Under the pieces are notes generated by a model. The model worked only from the letters and a program-made list of their open reading frames with translations. It was not told the DNA's origin and did no database searches. Below, piece after piece: positions 62,211 to 64,000 of a DNA stretch of 64,000 bases (positions within the stretch are counted from its first letter, which is position 1; every line of letters begins with the position of its first letter). This stretch comes from Alphaproteobacteria bacterium (GTDB lineage: Bacteria > Pseudomonadota > Alphaproteobacteria > Sphingomonadales > Emcibacteraceae), in contig JAUIDN010000001.1 of the NCBI GenBank assembly GCA_030428615.1, positions 1-64,000 of the forward strand, read 5' to 3'. Made by a program: the position numbers and the translations under genes.

Positions 62211-63380
62211 TTATCGTTTTAAAATATGCTTTATCTTCTCGGCCACTTTACCCCATAAATAATATATAAATGGTAAAGGATCAGAAATTCTTGCAATTGC
62301 TTCAACCGATGGCAGGCTTTTTTCAAATTTATCCTGCTCCGGGGTGGTCACTGTTTCACGGGAATATCGATTAATGGGATCCACGCGCCATAATTTCTGC
62401 TCAACTTCCTTATGTAGCTTGGGAAAATCAATCCCTGTCTCGCTGCAATACTGCGCATAGACCAGGTTGACACCGTGAATCATAGCTACCTCATGTTGAA
62501 GATCGGTTCTGGCGACTGTGGGTTCGATCATTAATAACTCACCCGTGCGGCTGTCCCGCTTAAATTCCATGCCGCCCATACCAATAAAACCGGCAGCTTT
62601 AAAATATTTTCCCGTCGCATCCCGCATTTCATCAAGAAGTTCATATGCGCTGGTGCAGCTCGCAGTACCACCAACATTGGGAGGCCAGGAGCGAACCTTG
62701 CGTCCCGGGAAATCGGCAATCACATTGCCTTCTCCATCGATATATTCGAGTAAGAAATAAATATCGCTATCGGTTCCTTCAATCCATTCCTGGATGACCA
62801 TGTTGGGCACACGGTCACTTATTTCGGAGTAGATCTGTTTTATTTCGTCAAGCGAGTTTATTTTATACGCCTTTTTTATCTCATTACCGTATTTTGTATT
62901 CTGCTCTGAAGGCTTGAAAATACAGGGAAAATTAAAATTCTTTGCGCCATCAATAAGCCCCGGTGCACTGACATTCAAAGTACGCGGGTATCTAATCCCT
63001 GACTTTTCCGCCATTTCAATAACGCCATTCTTATTCATCAATGCCATCAGGTTTTCATGGTCCGGCATGGTAAACCGATAAATATCCAATAATTTTTCGC
63101 GTTGTTCTGAAATGGTTCGCAGGCTTTTTTCCATAGTGATAAACAGAACAGGATTATCGTCAAACCTTTCGCGAAGTTTGATAAGATCCTCAATCAGCTC
63201 ATCGCCTTCGAGATTTCGGATTTTTATTTTTTTGGCTGAATTTGTTTTACCGCTTGGTTTATCGAATGATTTATCCACGGCCGTAACCGGAACACCTTCT
63301 TGATGCAACCAACGTGTTATCCCTAACCCATTGATATCCAGTCCGACCACAACGGTGGCTATTTTTCTGTCTGAATTCAT
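62211..63380 (-). CDS. ATP-grasp domain protein (carboxylate-amine ligase type)
   Basis: A 389-residue cytosolic protein. An N-terminal pre-ATP-grasp domain (IATVVVGLDINGLGITRWLHQEGVPVTAVD) is followed by an ATP-grasp core (FPCIFKPSEQNTKYGNEIKKAY, VIQEWIEGTDSDIYFLLEYID, GMGGMEFKRDSRTGELLMIEPTVA). Such enzymes join a carboxylate to an amine with ATP. In a polysaccharide operon it might attach an amino acid to a sugar acid or nucleotide sugar; substrate unknown. ATG 63380 fits the domain start, 11 nt after the reductase stop; the frame is open 18 codons upstream inside rfbD. Confidence 0.87.
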   Translation of the reverse strand: MNSDRKIATVVVGLDINGLGITRWLHQEGVPVTAVDKSFDKPSGKTNSAKKIKIRNLEGDELIEDLIKLRERFDDNPVLFITMEKSLRTISEQREKLLDIYRFTMPDHENLMALMNKNGVIEMAEKSGIRYPRTLNVSAPGLIDGAKNFNFPCIFKPSEQNTKYGNEIKKAYKINSLDEIKQIYSEISDRVPNMVIQEWIEGTDSDIYFLLEYIDGEGNVIADFPGRKVRSWPPNVGGTASCTSAYELLDEMRDATGKYFKAAGFIGMGGMEFKRDSRTGELLMIEPTVARTDLQHEVAMIHGVNLVYAQYCSETGIDFPKLHKEVEQKLWRVDPINRYSRETVTTPEQDKFEKSLPSVEAIARISDPLPFIYYLWGKVAEKIKHILKR

Positions 63381-63391
63381 TTGTGCGCGCT

Positions 63392-64000
63392 TTAATATTT
63401 TTCGGTTATTATTTTTTTGACGGCACTTTGCCAATCACTGGCATTGATATCACACAAATCCTTAATTTTTTTACAATCCATCACGGAATTTTTTGGTCTT
63501 TTTGCGGCGGTTGGATATTCGTCAGCGCTGATCCCCTTAACAAATACCCGGCGAGGGATTTTATCTGCCTCAAATGCGGTTTTGAAAATAAATTTCGCAT
63601 AATCGGCCCACGACGTTATCTGATCACCTGTAAAATGAAATATTTCATGATCAATTGTATCCTGCTTTTGCAAAATCGTGTAAATGACATCCGCAATATC
63701 CCCTGCGTAGGTCGGTGCGCCCATCTGATCAGAAACTATATTCAGCCTGTCCTTTGTTTCTCCGAACCGCATCATGGTTTTTAAAAAATTTGTTCCAAAT
63801 TCACTAAATACCCAACTGGTTCTAATTATTGCATATTTTGCCCCACTCCTGATAATCGCCTGCTCTCCTTCGGCCTTGGTCTTGCCATATATATTAATCG
63901 GGTTTATTGGGTCCGCTTCCTTATAGGGCAGGCTTGCTAGGCCATCAAACACATAGTCCGTTGATATATGAACCAGAAAGACATTGTTATCCCTGCACGC
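63392..64000 (-). CDS. rfbD: dTDP-4-dehydrorhamnose reductase, C-terminal part (cut by window edge)
   Basis: An open frame of about 202 codons enters from the right edge and ends at 63392. It shows the RfbD signature: VHISTDYVFDG just inside the edge, INIYGKTKAEGE with the SDR tyrosine and lysine, AIIRTSWVFSEFGTNF, SDQMGAPTYAGDIADVI, and the C-terminal RPKNSVMDCKKI. It makes dTDP-L-rhamnose for surface polysaccharide. The first part of the gene lies beyond the window. Confidence 0.95.
   Translation of the reverse strand, partial: ACRDNNVFLVHISTDYVFDGLASLPYKEADPINPINIYGKTKAEGEQAIIRSGAKYAIIRTSWVFSEFGTNFLKTMMRFGETKDRLNIVSDQMGAPTYAGDIADVIYTILQKQDTIDHEIFHFTGDQITSWADYAKFIFKTAFEADKIPRRVFVKGISADEYPTAAKRPKNSVMDCKKIKDLCDINASDWQSAVKKIITEKY

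Overview
The window looks like chromosomal DNA of an alphaproteobacterium with moderately low GC. Evidence: a PopZ (DUF2497) gene next to tolC and valS, the block trpG-trpD-trpC-moaC-moeA-lexA in the order common in that class, an isoaspartyl methyltransferase before tolC, and a glycerol importer of the rhizobial GlpSTPQUV type. The genus cannot be fixed from sequence alone; a marine Kordiimonas/Emcibacter-like lineage is only a guess. There are no insertion sequences, CRISPR arrays, rRNA genes or prophage genes. Most of the window is ordinary core and catabolic chromosome.

Layout. 1-2242 (-) is the 5' part of a large beta-propeller (SBBP-type) protein cut by the window edge. 2448-5477 (+) is a three-domain fusion of small-molecule kinase, LytM/M23 peptidase and class III PLP enzyme. 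5592-5798 (-) is a cold-shock protein. 6076-9946 is an aromatic amino acid hydroxylation locus: an Lrp/AsnC regulator, two phenylalanine hydroxylase paralogues, a short-chain reductase (probably pterin recycling) and pterin carbinolamine dehydratase, with three matching operator-like sequences near the three promoters. 9943-12358 holds a secreted PQQ-type sugar dehydrogenase and an aldo/keto reductase. 12456-19742 is housekeeping: pcm, tolC, popZ, valS, a DUF3108 protein and a YdcH-like protein.

19846-25395 is a carbohydrate catabolic locus of two converging arms: D-2-hydroxyacid dehydrogenase, class II aldolase and aldo/keto reductase (+), facing an NhaC-type antiporter and FGGY kinase (-). 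25801-31137 (-) is recO-trhP-parC-GNAT. An orphan PAS histidine kinase follows, then lexA-moeA-moaC-trpC-trpD-trpG (-), a dicarboxylate symporter and a secreted CocE-family hydrolase. 40749-43745 contains small and unknown proteins around a ProB-like kinase. tRNA-Asn(GTT) lies at 43987-44062. It is followed by a 442-bp gene-poor stretch and an overlapping pair: a DgcN-like DUF1611 protein and an exported broad-spectrum amino acid racemase.

47167-48506 (-) pairs an isochorismatase-type hydrolase with a solute-binding-fold protein that has no signal peptide. 48608-54412 is a complete glycerol ABC importer (glpS-T-P-Q-U-V); glycerol kinase glpK lies at 58211. Between them are a DUF6629 membrane protein and an operon of DadA-like D-amino acid dehydrogenase plus a second NhaC antiporter. 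An OmpA-type porin follows, with a strong terminator. The window ends in a surface polysaccharide operon (-): dTDP-4-dehydrorhamnose reductase (cut), an ATP-grasp ligase and an alpha/alpha-toroid protein.

Functional themes: pterin-dependent aromatic amino acid oxidation, D-amino acid metabolism (racemase, DgcN-like, DadA, with NhaC beside DadA), glycerol uptake and use, and sugar-acid or polyol breakdown. The most interesting leads are the kinase-LytM-PLP fusion, the shared operator motif of the hydroxylase locus, the lopsided decay of one ATP site in GlpS/GlpT, and the DgcN-racemase pair.
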